Below are positions 1 to 7,450 of a stretch of DNA of 64,000 nucleotides, in pieces. The notes beneath the pieces were generated by a model. The model had not been told where the DNA came from and did no database searches. It was given only the letters and a program-made list of their open reading frames with translations. The position numbers and the translations under genes are program-made. This DNA is from Sphingomonas hominis (lineage in GTDB: Bacteria; Pseudomonadota; Alphaproteobacteria; Sphingomonadales; Sphingomonadaceae): contig NZ_JABULH010000001.1 in the NCBI RefSeq assembly GCF_013328205.1, positions 449,610 to 513,609 of the forward strand. Direction: 5' to 3'. Every line of letters begins with the position of its first letter. The stretch's first letter is position 1.

Positions 1-50
1 CCACCCTCAGGCGTTTTCCTCAGCATCATCGGTTCCGATTTAGCAGCGGT

Positions 51-260
51 TCACGCGCGCCACCGGCCCGTCTCCATCCAGCGCAGCAGCGGCTTGAGCG
101 GCGTAATCCAGATGATGCCCGCGACCAGGTAGAAGGCAAACTGGAGCGTCCAGTGCCACTGGCCGACCACGCCCGACAGCGACATGATCACGATCGACCA
201 GATCGCGATCAGCCCCAGGATCGCGAGCATGCCAACGGGTTTGCGCCAATCCGGGGTCAT
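51..260 (-). CDS. DUF2842 family small membrane protein
   Basis: A 69-residue protein with two hydrophobic segments, at about residues 8-30 and 37-56, and a basic C-terminus ending GRWRA. Size, charge pattern and two-helix layout resemble the alphaproteobacterial DUF2842 family of unknown function, so it is probably an inner-membrane protein. The ATG at 260 overlaps the stop of the upstream cyclo-ligase gene as ATGA, so the pair is probably translationally coupled. No catalytic residues can be named. The 50 bases beyond its stop, at the window edge, hold nothing callable. Confidence 0.75.
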   Translation of the reverse strand: MTPDWRKPVGMLAILGLIAIWSIVIMSLSGVVGQWHWTLQFAFYLVAGIIWITPLKPLLRWMETGRWRA

Positions 261-799
261 CGCGTGATCCATTCCTGTTCGGTGACGATCGCGTGGAGCG
301 GGGCGTCCCACGCGTCGGGTTCGATGTCCGCCACCTCCTGCACACTCCAGGCGACGCCGATGCGGGTGGCGTTGGGGTAATCGGCAAAGGCGCGGTCGTA
401 ATGCCCCGCGCCCTGTCCCACGCGGTTGAGCGCGCGGTCGAACGCGACCAGCGGCGTCAGCACGAGGTCGGGCGCGAGCCGCTCGTTGCCCAGCGCGGGT
501 TGGCGTAGCCGATAGGGACCGTCGACCAGCGCGTCGTCCTCGTTCCACGGCACGAACACCAGCGGGGTCGCGCGGTCAACGACGTGAGGAAGCGCGATCC
601 GGCACCCCGCTGCACGAGCGGCGGCGATCAGCGGACCAGGGTCGGCCTCGCTGCCAACGGCTACGTAGGCGACGACGATCATGTCGGGTGCGAACAGCGC
701 ACGCAGCGGGGCGGGCACGCTGATTGTTGGACGCGCGCGAACGACGAAGGCGTCGCGGATGCGGCGCATGTCGCCGCGAAGCTGCTTCTTGTCGGTCAT
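257..799 (-). CDS. fthC: 5-formyltetrahydrofolate cyclo-ligase
   Basis: Converts 5-formyl-THF to 5,10-methenyl-THF with ATP, recycling folate in the cytoplasm. The 180-residue product starts MTDKKQLRGDMRRIRDAF, has the central GSEADPGPL segment and ends with the family's glycine-rich motif RVGQGAGHYDRAF (usually GxGGGYYDR). The frame is open up to 853, but residues before MTDKK look like non-coding sequence and the start at 799 (or 805) fits the family length. It lies downstream of the 6S RNA candidate and zapA, the conserved order in many proteobacteria, and overlaps the DUF2842 start by 4 nt. Confidence 0.9.
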   Translation of the reverse strand: MTDKKQLRGDMRRIRDAFVVRARPTISVPAPLRALFAPDMIVVAYVAVGSEADPGPLIAAARAAGCRIALPHVVDRATPLVFVPWNEDDALVDGPYRLRQPALGNERLAPDLVLTPLVAFDRALNRVGQGAGHYDRAFADYPNATRIGVAWSVQEVADIEPDAWDAPLHAIVTEQEWITR

Positions 800-920
800 G
801 CGCATCGCCGAAGGGGGTAGCGCGAGAAGCGTCGCCCGACGCTCACCCGGCAAGCGAACCGTGGCACCCTCCAGCGCCGGATCAGCTGCTGCTCGATCAT
901 CGTCGCTCGGACGGCATAGG

Positions 921-1090
921 GGCGGGTGGCGGGACCGCCATGGTCGTTTGCCGGTATATCCACCGACGCACAGTACGTCAGGTGGGGATCATGTACGTCG
1001 GACCAGGGTCCGGGCAGGGACAACCCCCTATGGATGATGAATAGCCTCAGGGATAAGTCTGGCTCGTGCCGGGCAGAACCCGCCACCGCC
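921..1090 (-). ncRNA. ssrS: 6S RNA candidate
   Basis: This gap between zapA and the cyclo-ligase gene is the classic position of ssrS. On the minus strand the 5' arm at 1090-1079 (GGCGGTGGCGGG) pairs almost perfectly with the 3' arm at 933-921, with one bulged base. An apical stem forms between 1001-993 and 971-963 (9 pairs, one G-U). Between them the 5' strand carries CCTGAGGCTATTCATC, closely resembling CCTGAGCCGATATTTCAT in the E. coli 6S central region. The length of about 170 nt fits. 6S RNA mimics an open promoter and sequesters housekeeping RNA polymerase in stationary phase. The ends are inferred from the stem, and the 5' end lies only 3 nt past the zapA stop, so the primary transcript may be longer. 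Confidence 0.75.
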
Positions 1091-1093
1091 AAC

Positions 1094-1399
1094 TTAGGGC
1101 TTCGCCGCCTCGTCCTCAAGAGCCGATGCGAGCGTTTCCAGCCGCTCGGCAATGCGACCCAGCGCGACGTCGGCCGGCGTCTCGGGTGGGGGTGCCTCGC
1201 GTGCCTCGATCAGCGCGTCGGCAAGCATTAGCGCGGTCAGCAGAAAGGTGCGCTGCACCCCGCCCGAACCCGCCGCGCGCCGTGCCAAGGCCCAGCGTTC
1301 CTCGATCAGCGCACCCGCCTGCATCAGCCGTGCCTCGCCGCCGTCGCGGCACGCGACCTCGTGCGACAGGTCGCCAATCTTGAGCGTGACCATCGCCAT
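1094..1399 (-). CDS. zapA: Cell division protein ZapA
   Basis: A 101-residue FtsZ-associated protein that promotes Z-ring assembly at midcell. It shows the ZapA N-terminal strand pattern (MVTLKIGDLSHEVACRDGGE), the central helix with LTALMLADALIEA, and a C-terminal coiled-coil helix (GRIAERLETLASALEDE). Its length is typical. The start overlaps the stop of the upstream 58-residue coiled-coil gene (TAATG), which implies coupled translation. The 6S RNA candidate and the cyclo-ligase gene follow on the same strand. Many alphaproteobacteria have transketolase upstream of gap here; this window has none. Confidence 0.9.
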   Translation of the reverse strand: MAMVTLKIGDLSHEVACRDGGEARLMQAGALIEERWALARRAAGSGGVQRTFLLTALMLADALIEAREAPPPETPADVALGRIAERLETLASALEDEAAKP

Positions 1400-1575
1400 T
1401 ATTCCGCCCCCTCACGCGCCATCACCGCGTCGAGCGCTGCGACCGCCTCCGCCATGCGCGATTTCAGCGCGGCGTGACGCTCGGCGATCGCCTCGGCGGC
1501 GACGCGGCGGCGCGCGATCGCCGCCTCGATTCGTTCAATCGCTTGTTCGATGCGGGCGAGGGCCGGATGATCCAT
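1399..1575 (-). CDS. Small coiled-coil protein upstream of zapA
   Basis: A 58-residue ORF, MDHPALARIEQAIERIEAA to the C-terminus MAREGAE, almost entirely charged helix with heptad-like spacing of I, L, V and A. It has no signal peptide or membrane segment. Its TAA stop shares one base with the zapA ATG (TAATG), so it should be the first gene of a zapA operon. Small coiled-coil proteins sit next to zapA in several alphaproteobacteria, and a role alongside ZapA in the divisome, analogous to ZapB, is plausible but inferred only from context. Confidence 0.7.
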   Translation of the reverse strand: MDHPALARIEQAIERIEAAIARRRVAAEAIAERHAALKSRMAEAVAALDAVMAREGAE

Positions 1576-1758
1576 GACGCAGACGGATAGGCAGCCGTCC
1601 GCGACCCGGCAAGATATTGCTTGAACACGAGGGTTTCACGTGTGCACCGGCGCGCGCACGTCATACGCCGCGCCGAATACGTCCGATGCGGTTGACGCAC
1701 CCCCCGCTTGCCCGGCAAAGGCCGCTGCAACTGCGAACAGGCGGGTGAGGAAGAAGCG
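1576..1758. promoter_or_regulatory. Divergent intergenic region, zapA operon / gap
   Basis: A gap of 183 bp separates two divergent start codons, so it must contain the promoter(s) of the zapA operon and of gap. A TTGACG at 1692-1697 resembles a -35 element, but no convincing -10 lies 16-18 bp away. A purine-rich ribosome-binding site (GAGGAAGAAG) precedes the gap ATG. No operator or riboswitch was recognised. Confidence 0.4.
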
Positions 1759-2760
1759 ATGACCAAGGTAGCGATCAACGGTTTCGGGCGCATCGGCCGC
1801 CTGGTGGCGCGCGCGCTGATCGAGCGGAACAGCGACCTCGAACTCGTCACCATCAACGACCTGGCCGATGCCAAGTCGAACGCCTGGCTGTTCAGCCGCG
1901 ACAGCGTCCACGGCCGCTTCAACGGCACCGTCGAGGCCGAGGGCAACGACCTCGTCATCGACGGCAAGCGCATCCGCGTGACCGCGGAGCGTGATCCCGC
2001 CAACCTGCCGCACAAGGAACTGGGCGTCGACATCGTGCTCGAATGCACCGGCTTCTTCACCGACCGCGCCAGCGCGCAGAAGCACATCGACGCGGGCGCG
2101 AAGAAGGTGCTGATCTCCGCGCCGGCCAAGGGCGTCGACATCACCGTCGTCTACGGCGTCAACGACGACAAGCTCGAGGCCGGTCACACGATCGTGTCGA
2201 ACGCATCGTGCACCACCAACTGCCTCGCGCCCGTCGCCAAGGTGCTGAACGACGCGATCGGGATCGAGCGTGGGCTGATGACCACGATCCACGCCTATAC
2301 CAACGACCAGAAGATTCTCGACCAGATCCACCCCGACCTGCGCCGTGCGCGCGCGGCCGCGATGAGCATGATCCCGACGACCACGGGTGCGGCCCGCGCG
2401 GTGGGCGAGGTGCTGCCGGAGCTCAAGGGCAAGCTCGACGGATCGGCGGTCCGCGTGCCGGTGCCGGACGGCAGCCTGGTCGACCTGACCTTCACCCCCG
2501 CGCGCGACACCACGCGCGAAGAGGTCAACGAGCTGCTCAAGGCCGCGGCCGAAGGCCCGATGAAGGGCGTGCTCCATTTCTCCGACGAGCCGCTCGTCTC
2601 GATTGACATCGTCCACACGCCGTACTCGTCGACCGTCGACAGCCTGGAAACCGCGGTGATCGACGGCAAGCTGGTGCGCGTCGTCAGCTGGTACGACAAT
2701 GAATGGGGCTTCTCCAACCGCATGGTCGACACCGCCACCGCGATGGCAAACTTCGACTAA
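1759..2760 (+). CDS. gap: Type I glyceraldehyde-3-phosphate dehydrogenase
   Basis: Oxidises glyceraldehyde-3-phosphate to 1,3-bisphosphoglycerate with NAD and phosphate. The 333-residue protein starts [15 protein letters not shown] (Rossmann fold). It has the catalytic motif [10 protein letters not shown] with nucleophile Cys151, the phosphate-site [14 protein letters not shown], and the conserved C-terminal [15 protein letters not shown]. The Asp in TINDLAD after the second strand suggests NAD preference. The start follows a GAGGAAGAAG ribosome-binding site; an earlier in-frame ATG at 1708 adds unconvincing residues. It is first in a gap - MOSC - pgk run. Confidence 0.97.
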   Translation: MTKVAINGFGRIGRLVARALIERNSDLELVTINDLADAKSNAWLFSRDSVHGRFNGTVEAEGNDLVIDGKRIRVTAERDPANLPHKELGVDIVLECTGFFTDRASAQKHIDAGAKKVLISAPAKGVDITVVYGVNDDKLEAGHTIVSNASCTTNCLAPVAKVLNDAIGIERGLMTTIHAYTNDQKILDQIHPDLRRARAAAMSMIPTTTGAARAVGEVLPELKGKLDGSAVRVPVPDGSLVDLTFTPARDTTREEVNELLKAAAEGPMKGVLHFSDEPLVSIDIVHTPYSSTVDSLETAVIDGKLVRVVSWYDNEWGFSNRMVDTATAMANFD

Positions 2761-2815
2761 ATCACTTCCGCGCCGTCGCGACGCGATCGCGGCGGCGCCC
2801 AATCACGGATAAACG

Positions 2816-3343
2816 ATGGGCATCCTCCTCGGCATCGCGCGCCACGCTTTCCCCAAGGCGCCGATGGAGCTGATCGACCACGCGGTCGTGACGTGCGAGG
2901 AGGGCATCCACGGCGACTATCGCGGCGCGATGAAGCGCAAGCCCTACAAGCGGCAGATGACGCTGATTGAGCGTGGCGACTGGGCCGCGGCACTGGCCGA
3001 GATCGGCGAGAGTATCGGTTGGGAGATGCGACGCTCCAACCTGCTGATCGACCAGTTCGACCTGCCGCAGGTGCCAGGCGTCCTGCTCAGGATCGGTGCG
3101 GACGTGGTGGTGGAGATCACGCGCGAGACCGATCCGTGCGAGCGGATGGAAGCACTCGCACCGGGGTTGAAGGCGGCGCTGCTGCCCGACTGGCGCGGCG
3201 GCGCGTGCGCGATGGTGAGACAAGGCGGCGTGATTGCCGTCGGTGACAGGATCAGGATCGAGGAATCATGGACAAGTCCTTCCGAACGCTCGACGACATC
3301 AGCGACGTTCACGGCCGCCGCGTCCTCGTACGCGAGGATCTGA
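2816..3343 (+). CDS. MOSC domain protein
   Basis: 175 residues. The N-terminus ([19 protein letters not shown]), the [10 protein letters not shown] and [12 protein letters not shown] segments and RRSNLLID match the MOSC fold, a sulfur-carrier domain related to the molybdenum-cofactor sulfurase C-terminus. Stand-alone MOSC proteins bind sulfur through a conserved Cys; C51-type placement could not be verified here. The late segment [11 protein letters not shown] looks like the natural end of the domain, after which the frame runs 76 nt into pgk with low-complexity Ser/Thr/Ala residues. The stop may therefore have been displaced, or the overlap may be real. A MOSC gene between gap and pgk is unusual. 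The precise substrate is unknown. Confidence 0.8.
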   Translation: MGILLGIARHAFPKAPMELIDHAVVTCEEGIHGDYRGAMKRKPYKRQMTLIERGDWAAALAEIGESIGWEMRRSNLLIDQFDLPQVPGVLLRIGADVVVEITRETDPCERMEALAPGLKAALLPDWRGGACAMVRQGGVIAVGDRIRIEESWTSPSERSTTSATFTAAASSYARI

Positions 3344-4458
3344 ACGTACCGCTTCACGACGGGCAGGTGAGCGACGACACTCGCCTGCGCGCCACGGTGC
3401 CGACGATCGCCGAACTGTCCGACAAGGGCGCGATCGTGCTGATCCTGGCGCATTTCGGCCGACCCAAGGGCCTGCCGTCGCCGGACATGTCGCTGGCGCA
3501 GATCGTGAAGCCCTATGAAGCGGTGCTCGGCCGCGCGGTGCGCTACATTGACTGGGAAGGTGCCGAAGCCGCGATCGCGACGATGCAGCCGGGCGACGTC
3601 GGCGTACTGGAGAACACGCGCTTCTTCGGTGGCGAAGAGAAGAACGACGCGCAAGTCGTTGATCTTTTTGCTACCTTGGGCGACCTCTACGTCAACGACG
3701 CGTTCTCCGCCGCGCACCGCGCGCACGCTTCGACCGAGGGGCTGGCGCGCCGCCTGCCGGCCTATGCCGGCCGGCAGATGGAGGCCGAGCTGGACGCTCT
3801 GGAGAAAGCGCTCGGCAATCCCGAACACCCGGTCGCCGCGGTCGTCGGCGGCGCCAAGGTGTCGACCAAGCTCGACGTGCTCAAGCACCTGGTCGCGCGC
3901 GTCGATCACCTCATCATCGGCGGCGGCATGGCCAACACGTTCCTCGCCGCGCGCGGGGTGAACGTCGGCAAGAGCCTGTGCGAGCACGACCTGACCGGCA
4001 CCGCGGAGGAGATCCTCGACGCCGCCGACAAGGCGGGCTGCACCGTTCACCTGCCGTACGACGTCGTGGTCGCGCGCGAGTTCAAGCCGAACCCGGAAAC
4101 GCGCACCGTCAATGTCCACGAGGTCGCCGTCGACGAGATGATCCTGGACATCGGGCCTGCCGCGGCCGAGTCGCTCGGCGACGTGCTCAAGAACTGCCGC
4201 ACATTGGTGTGGAACGGCCCGCTCGGCGCATTCGAGACCCCGCCGTTCGACGCCGCCACCGTCGCGCTCGCCCGCACCGCGGCGGCGCTGACCAAGGAAG
4301 GCGGCCTCGTCTCGGTCGCGGGCGGCGGCGACACGGTCGCTGCACTCAACCAGGCAGGCGTCGCGGGCGACTTCAGCTTCGTCTCGACCGCGGGCGGCGC
4401 GTTCCTGGAATGGATGGAAGGCCGCGAGCTGCCGGGCGTCGCAGCTCTCGAGCGCTGA
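3268..4458 (+). CDS. pgk: Phosphoglycerate kinase
   Basis: Transfers phosphate from 1,3-bisphosphoglycerate to ADP. The 396-residue protein has the N-domain substrate motif [14 protein letters not shown] with the downstream DDTRLRA, then [10 protein letters not shown], the hinge region [17 protein letters not shown] and the nucleotide-binding end [15 protein letters not shown]. Length and order are normal for bacterial PGK. The start ([11 protein letters not shown]) lies inside the last 76 nt of the MOSC frame and fits the family N-terminus. A strong hairpin 31 nt after the stop probably ends the gap-pgk transcript. Confidence 0.97.
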   Translation: MDKSFRTLDDISDVHGRRVLVREDLNVPLHDGQVSDDTRLRATVPTIAELSDKGAIVLILAHFGRPKGLPSPDMSLAQIVKPYEAVLGRAVRYIDWEGAEAAIATMQPGDVGVLENTRFFGGEEKNDAQVVDLFATLGDLYVNDAFSAAHRAHASTEGLARRLPAYAGRQMEAELDALEKALGNPEHPVAAVVGGAKVSTKLDVLKHLVARVDHLIIGGGMANTFLAARGVNVGKSLCEHDLTGTAEEILDAADKAGCTVHLPYDVVVAREFKPNPETRTVNVHEVAVDEMILDIGPAAAESLGDVLKNCRTLVWNGPLGAFETPPFDAATVALARTAAALTKEGGLVSVAGGGDTVAALNQAGVAGDFSFVSTAGGAFLEWMEGRELPGVAALER

Positions 4459-4489
4459 TTCGGCCACCGGACCTGCACGCCTGTCCTAC

Positions 4490-4523
4490 AAGAGCGCACG
4501 TCTGTTATCCAACGTGCGCTCTT
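4490..4523 (+). terminator. Rho-independent-type hairpin after pgk
   Basis: The arms AAGAGCGCACGT (4490-4501) and ACGTGCGCTCTT (4512-4523) form a perfect 12-bp stem with a 10-nt loop, followed by only a short T run. It sits just downstream of pgk and is the best candidate end for the gap-MOSC-pgk transcript. Confidence 0.75.
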
Positions 4524-4678
4524 TGAACCGTTCGATCGCTATCTGCCCGACGCCGGTGTCGCCCCACGACGTAGCGGCCTGACCTCGGCAGAGATTGCAG
4601 CCCGGCCGCGTCAGCTCCGCCGAAACCCGCGACCGCGCGCTGCCGCAACCGCGGAGCAATCTCTAATCATCTCCCTCT

Positions 4679-4763
4679 CGTCATCCCGGACTTGATTCGG
4701 GATCCCGCTGCCTTCTCCTCCCGTCACCAAGAAGCAGGACCCCGGATCAAGTCCGGCTTGACG
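4679..4763 (+). repeat. REPIN-like inverted repeat, copy 1
   Basis: An 85-bp element with left half CGTCATCCCGGACTTGATTC and a right half containing GGACCCCGGATCAAGTCCGG and ending TTGACG. The halves are inverted copies separated by GCTGCCTTCTCC...AAGAAGC. The same 85-bp layout, including the spacer words CCTTCTCC and AAGAAGC, recurs at 28572-28656. The form matches REP doublets (REPINs) common in bacterial intergenic DNA. No RAYT transposase is present in the window. Confidence 0.75.
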
Positions 4764-4849
4764 GACGAAGGTACGCAAATCCGGCCCAACAACGCATCTC
4801 GCGACCTCTTACCGCTCGCGCCCGTTCTGCCGACCCGATCGCACACGCC

Positions 4850-4939
4850 TTGGCGTGACCTTAGCGTGACCTTTCGCGAAGTCGCATCCGTCCGGCCGGC
4901 TCGATCGGACCCGCCTTGGTGTGACTTTAGCGTGACCTT
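4850..4939 (+). repeat. Two 24-bp GTGACCTTAGCGTGACC repeats, pair 1
   Basis: The 24-mers at 4850-4873 and 4916-4939 (core GTGACCTTAGCGTGACCTT, with two changes in the second) start 66 bp apart. Each contains an internal direct repeat of GCGTGACCTT or GTGTGACTTT. Reverse-complement copies occur at 28398-28421 and 28465-28488, 67 bp apart, at about the same distance from the other REPIN-like element. Function unknown. Confidence 0.75.
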
Positions 4940-5112
4940 CCGCGCACGCGTGGCCAACGCACGCACGTCCATCTCACCATATGCCCGGCCCCCTACGCTA
5001 ACCGCACACCGGATCGAACGCGCCGCGCGGGACAGGTTTCACGTCTCCCGACTTGCGCCGCCGGCCACACAGGCGTAGCGACGTTTAACACGTTCAACAA
5101 AGGAGCGCGGGC

Positions 5113-5349
5113 TTGCTGGGTGTGCGATTGGACGAGGAGCTCGAGCGGCGTCTCGCCGCAGTGGCTCGCTCGCAGGGTCGCAGCAAGAGCGACATCGCGC
5201 GCGAGGCCGTGCGTCGCTACGTCGACCTCCACGACGAAGCGTTCCGCCGCGAGGCGCGTCGCCAGTCGCAGCGCGCGTCCCGTCGCCAGGCCGACGACGA
5301 TTACCACTTCTGGGACGTGATCGAGCAGGAGGATGCGGCGTGGAGGTGA
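5113..5349 (+). CDS. Ribbon-helix-helix antitoxin
   Basis: 78 residues starting at a TTG after AAAGGAGCGCGGGC. The N-terminus MLGVRLDEELERRLAAVAR, then GRSKSDIAREAVRRYVD, is a classic CopG/RHH strand-helix-helix DNA-binding domain in which GxSKSDI starts the second helix. The basic, Gln- and Arg-rich C-terminal half ending YHFWDVIEQEDAAWR probably folds onto the toxin. It overlaps the downstream PemK-like gene by 10 nt, the usual antitoxin-toxin arrangement, and probably autoregulates the operon. No clear operator palindrome could be assigned. Confidence 0.85.
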   Translation: MLGVRLDEELERRLAAVARSQGRSKSDIAREAVRRYVDLHDEAFRREARRQSQRASRRQADDDYHFWDVIEQEDAAWR

Positions 5350-5669
5350 CGCACGGCGCCATCGTCATGGTCGCGCCGCCGGCCGACGAGGGGCCCTCAC
5401 GCGCCAGCGTCGTCGTACAGGCTGACCTGTTCAACGAAACGCACGCGACCGTCACCGTCTGTCCGCTAACCGACGTGATCGGCGGCGAAACGCTGTTCCG
5501 CGTCGCCATCTCGCCGCAGGAACATACCGGTCTGACGGTTGAGTGCGAGGTGCAGGTGGATCGCATCACCTCGGTCCGGCGTCACCGCATCGTCAAGGTA
5601 ATCGGCCATGCCTCCGCCACCCGCATGGAGCAGGTGGATCAGGCATTGCGCCGCTGGCTTAACCTCTAA
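5340..5669 (+). CDS. PemK/MazF family toxin
   Basis: 109 residues from a GTG start inside the antitoxin gene. The N-terminal HGAIVMVAPP, the RASVVVQADLFN strand (usually RPavVvq), VTVCPLTDV and ECEVQVDRITSVRR match the PemK/MazF endoribonuclease fold that cleaves mRNA. The family Arg and the QVDRI segment are present; the Pro after the Arg is Ala. It has typical length and no signal peptide. It is paired with the ribbon-helix-helix antitoxin between pgk and the aldolase gene. Activity is inferred from the family. Confidence 0.85.
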   Translation: MEVTHGAIVMVAPPADEGPSRASVVVQADLFNETHATVTVCPLTDVIGGETLFRVAISPQEHTGLTVECEVQVDRITSVRRHRIVKVIGHASATRMEQVDQALRRWLNL

Positions 5670-5693
5670 CGACCAAATACTTAGGAGTTGAAC

Positions 5694-6602
5694 ATGACCC
5701 CGATCGTCAAGAACATCCTCGATAAATACGAGGGCACCAGTCCCGCGGTGAAGGCCAATCTCGCGCGCATCCTGATGCACGGCAAGCTGGGCGGCACCGG
5801 CAAGCTGCTGATCCTGCCGGTCGATCAGGGTTTCGAGCACGGCCCGGCGCGGTCGTTCTCGGTCAATCCCGCCGCCTACGATCCGCACTACCATTACCAG
5901 ATCGCGATCGACGCCGGCCTGTCGGCCTATGCCGCCCCGCTCGGCATGCTGGAGGCGGGCGCCGACACGTTCGCGGGACAGATTCCGACGATCCTCAAGG
6001 TCAATTCTTCGAACAGCTGGGCGACCAGCATCAACCAGGCGCAGACCGGCAGCGTCGAGGACGCGCTGCGGCTCGGCTGCGCCGCGATCGGCTTCACCAT
6101 TTACCCGGGCTCCGACCACATCTTCGAGATGATGGAGCAGATCCGCAGCCTGCGAGAGGAAGCATCGGCTGCCGGCCTCGCCACGGTGATCTGGTCCTAT
6201 CCGCGCGGGGGCGACATCTCCAAGGACGGCGAGCTCGCGCTCGACGTCGGTGCCTATGCCGCGCACATGGCCGCGCTGCTCGGCGCGCACATCATCAAGG
6301 TCAAGCTGCCGAGCGCGCATATCGAGCAGAAGGATGCGAAGAAGGCGTACGAGAAGCTCGATGCTTCGACCCAGGCGAAGCGCGTCGCGCACGTCGTCCA
6401 GTCGAGCTTCGCCGGGCGCCGCGTGGTTGTCTTCTCGGGCGGTGCGTCGAAGGGTTCGGACGCGGTGTACCAGGACGCGCGCGACATCCGCGATGGTGGC
6501 GGCAACGGCTCGATCATCGGGCGCAACACCTTCCAGCGCGAGCGCGGCGAGGCGCTGGAGATGCTGACCAAGCTGATCGCAATCTACAAGAACGAGGAAT
6601 AA
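5694..6602 (+). CDS. Class I fructose-bisphosphate aldolase (DhnA/FbaB type)
   Basis: Cleaves fructose-1,6-bisphosphate through a Schiff-base lysine. The 302-residue sequence is of the DhnA/archaeal-type class I family, not the metal-dependent class II: LLILPVDQGFEHGPARSF near the N-terminus, FTIYPGSDHIFEM, ATVIWSYPRGG, the Lys strand HIIKVKLPSAH, and VVFSGGASKGSD near the end as phosphate-binding loop. The ATG at 5694 follows TAGGAGTTGAAC; a TTG two codons earlier is possible. With gap and pgk it forms a glycolytic cluster, here separated by repeats and a toxin-antitoxin pair. A hairpin follows the stop. Confidence 0.93.
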   Translation: MTPIVKNILDKYEGTSPAVKANLARILMHGKLGGTGKLLILPVDQGFEHGPARSFSVNPAAYDPHYHYQIAIDAGLSAYAAPLGMLEAGADTFAGQIPTILKVNSSNSWATSINQAQTGSVEDALRLGCAAIGFTIYPGSDHIFEMMEQIRSLREEASAAGLATVIWSYPRGGDISKDGELALDVGAYAAHMAALLGAHIIKVKLPSAHIEQKDAKKAYEKLDASTQAKRVAHVVQSSFAGRRVVVFSGGASKGSDAVYQDARDIRDGGGNGSIIGRNTFQRERGEALEMLTKLIAIYKNEE

Positions 6603-6611
6603 GTCGCTGTT

Positions 6612-6648
6612 ATCGCGGCCGTCCCACGCGACGGGGCGGCTGCGATAG
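6612..6648 (+). terminator. Hairpin after aldolase gene
   Basis: TATCGCGGCCGTCCC (6612-6626) pairs with GGGGCGGCTGCGATA (6634-6648) apart from one mismatch near the middle and the offset at the loop, enclosing a short loop 10 nt after the aldolase stop. No long T tract follows, so termination is probable rather than certain. Confidence 0.55.
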
Positions 6649-6705
6649 GTGCCGACGCTCGCCTTGGTGCTTCCGTCACGATCGACGAGGCGCTAGGGCG
6701 GCGCG

Positions 6706-7401
6706 ATGGACATCGAAGACCCGCTCGGCCCGCTCGATCCTGGTTTCGCCGCCGCCTTCAAGCGCGACGACCGGCGGCCGCCGTGCCAATTGTACCTCGT
6801 CTCCCCGCTCGACGTCAGTGGCGGCTTCCCCGATCGGCTGCGCCGCGCGCTGGGCGCCGGGCCGGTTGCGGCGTTCCAGTTCCGCGTCAAGGGCATCGAC
6901 CAGCACGCCGCGGCCAAGCTCGCCGAGCCGCTCCGGGAGATCTGCGCCGAGCACGACGTCGCCTTCATCGTCAACGACAGCGCGAGCCTGGCTAAGAGGC
7001 TGGGGGCTGACGGCGTCCATCTCGGGCAGGATGACGACGACCCACGCGACGCGCGCGCGCTGCTCGGCCCCGACGTGCAGATCGGCGTAACCTGCCACGA
7101 CAGCCGCCACCTCGCGATGGAAGCGGGTGAGGCGAACGCGGACTATGTCGCCTTCGGCGCCTTCTACCCGACCACGACCAAGGAAGTGAAGCACCACCCC
7201 GAGCCGTCGATCCTGTCGTGGTGGTCGACCTTGTTCGAGCTGCCGAGCGTTGCGATCGGCGGGATCACGCCCGCCAATGTCGCGCCGCTGGTCGGGGCAG
7301 GCGCCGACTTTGTCGCGGCGTCGGGATCGGTCTGGAACGGCGACGAGGCGGCGGCGGTAAAGGCGTTCGAGGCGGCGCTGGCGGCCGCGCATCGGGGCTG
7401 A
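6706..7401 (+). CDS. thiE: Thiamine phosphate synthase
   Basis: Joins HMP-pyrophosphate and thiazole phosphate to give thiamine monophosphate. The 231-residue TIM barrel shows CQLYLVSPLD as first strand, AFQFRVKGID, the nucleotide-site FIVNDSASLAKRLGADGVHL followed by GQDD, IGVTCHDSRHLAMEAGE, DYVAFGAFYPT and the phosphate-binding end VAIGGITPANVAPLV. The N-terminus is about 25 residues longer than minimal ThiE proteins. It is the only thiamine gene in the window, so the local neighbours do not form a pathway operon. Confidence 0.92.
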   Translation: MDIEDPLGPLDPGFAAAFKRDDRRPPCQLYLVSPLDVSGGFPDRLRRALGAGPVAAFQFRVKGIDQHAAAKLAEPLREICAEHDVAFIVNDSASLAKRLGADGVHLGQDDDDPRDARALLGPDVQIGVTCHDSRHLAMEAGEANADYVAFGAFYPTTTKEVKHHPEPSILSWWSTLFELPSVAIGGITPANVAPLVGAGADFVAASGSVWNGDEAAAVKAFEAALAAAHRG

Positions 7402-7450
7402 CGGACGCGGCGCGCTTGACGCCTGCGGCCGACGCGCCATGCTGGGGGGT

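Larger units (their letters stand above)
4524..5112. other. Non-coding region carrying composite repeat, pgk to toxin-antitoxin
   Basis: Nearly 590 bp without a credible gene. It holds an 85-bp inverted-repeat element (4679-4763) and two 24-bp direct repeats (4850-4873 and 4916-4939). Both have counterparts, in the opposite orientation, after the DUF1467 gene at 28.4-28.7 kb. Short open frames across the repeats encode Ser/Arg-rich translations and are not supported. The last 100 bp should contain the promoter of the toxin-antitoxin pair, and a clear AAAGGAG ribosome-binding site precedes the antitoxin. Confidence 0.6.

Noticed and set aside
1692-1720. Sigma-70-type promoter for gap (TTGACG)
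   Set aside because: No acceptable -10 hexamer at 16-18 bp, so no promoter position is claimed.
2944-4467. A 507-codon frame antisense to pgk
   Set aside because: No recognisable domain; complementary to the conserved phosphoglycerate kinase.
4692-5078. A 128-codon frame before the antitoxin gene
   Set aside because: Covers repeat DNA, has no ribosome-binding site and no recognisable protein features.
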